Source of the DNA: an uncultured Clostridia bacterium
GTDB taxonomy: Bacteria > Bacillota > Clostridia > Oscillospirales > Acutalibacteraceae
Direction of reading: 5' to 3'
DNA: 32,811 nt
Assembly (NCBI GenBank): GCA_947166135.1
Contig: CAMVDB010000021.1
Span: 1-32,811, forward strand
Each line of letters begins with the position of its first letter. The first letter of the stretch is position 1. The position numbers and the translations under genes are program-made. The notes beneath the pieces were generated by a model, which did not search any database, was not told the origin of the DNA, and saw only the letters and a list, made by a program, of their open reading frames with translations. Shown piece by piece: positions 32,727-32,811 of the stretch.

Positions 32727-32760
32727 GAAAAGGCTGTTCCTTCGTGAACAGCCTTTTCAG
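32727..32760 (+). terminator. Terminator of fakA
   Basis: A perfect 13-bp stem (32727-32739 with 32745-32757, GAAAAGGCTGTTC/GAACAGCCTTTTC) with a 5-nt loop begins 15 nt after the stop. Confidence 0.9.
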
Positions 32761-32767
32761 TCTGTCG

Positions 32768-32796
32768 AAAAAGTCCAGCTTAGGCTGGGCTTTTTG
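32768..32796 (+). terminator. Second terminator after fakA
   Basis: AAAAGTCCAGC-TTA-GCTGGGCTTTTT, one G-T pair, ending in a T run. It is in tandem with the preceding terminator. Confidence 0.75.
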
Positions 32797-32811
32797 TTGT
32801 ATCTATGGTAT

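Overview
The window looks like a chromosomal segment of an anaerobic, spore-forming Clostridia member, most likely a Ruminococcaceae/Oscillospiraceae gut or rumen bacterium. The evidence is an rpsF-ssb-rpsR operon, the sporulation genes ylbJ, yqfC and yqfD, a fakA-type fatty acid kinase gene, T-box riboswitches, a ferredoxin-linked 2-oxoacid oxidoreductase, TTGACA-17-TATAAT type promoters and strong AGGAGG ribosome sites. The lineage is an inference from gene content only.

Layout. 1-4.4 kb: galU and a RING/zinc-ribbon membrane protein (minus), prfB (plus, no programmed frameshift), then a TSCPD-domain protein and a YdcF-like membrane protein (minus). 4.4-4.8 kb: a 278-bp TA-flanked inverted-repeat element and tRNA-Gly(CCC). 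4.9-6.4 kb: rpsF-ssb-rpsR with promoter and terminator. 6.4-8.6 kb: an orphan MazF/EndoA toxin and a cation efflux protein (minus), and an EamA transporter (plus). 8.65-23.96 kb: the centre of interest, three consecutive T-box-controlled transcription units. 24-27.4 kb: a heptad-repeat element, a PTS EIIA-like protein lacking the phosphorylated His, a PAP2 phosphatase and asnB (minus). 27.4-30 kb: ylbJ divergent from yqfC-yqfD. 30-32.8 kb: ymdB-like phosphodiesterase and fakA.

The 15-kb middle block reads as one pathway. With one consistent spacing rule the three T-box leaders have specifier codons ATC (Ile), GTA (Val) and CTC (Leu), and all three T-box bulges match a tRNA with A73. Unit 1 makes an HTH-cupin-acyl-CoA synthetase. 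Unit 2 makes its paralog, a P-loop ATPase, the four subunits of a VorDBAC-type branched-chain 2-oxoacid:ferredoxin oxidoreductase, and a branched-chain aminotransferase. Unit 3 makes a LeuA-like protein with an eroded active site, a TIM-barrel/acyl-CoA synthetase fusion and an amidohydrolase. T-boxes switch genes on when a tRNA is uncharged, so the simplest reading is anabolic: branched short-chain fatty acids are activated to CoA esters, reductively carboxylated by Vor and transaminated by IlvE to isoleucine, valine and leucine. That route is known physiologically from rumen bacteria. Its encoding as a three-part, amino-acid-specific T-box regulon with HTH-cupin-fused ligases is, as far as I know, not a standard textbook system.

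The intergenic regions also carry several small repeat families: a TA-flanked element with an internally deleted 36-bp derivative at the predicted start of the ymdB transcript; a short hairpin repeat with three copies whose centres differ in sequence but stay self-complementary, one of them inside the valine T-box; and inverted heptad arrays next to a duplicated terminator hairpin.
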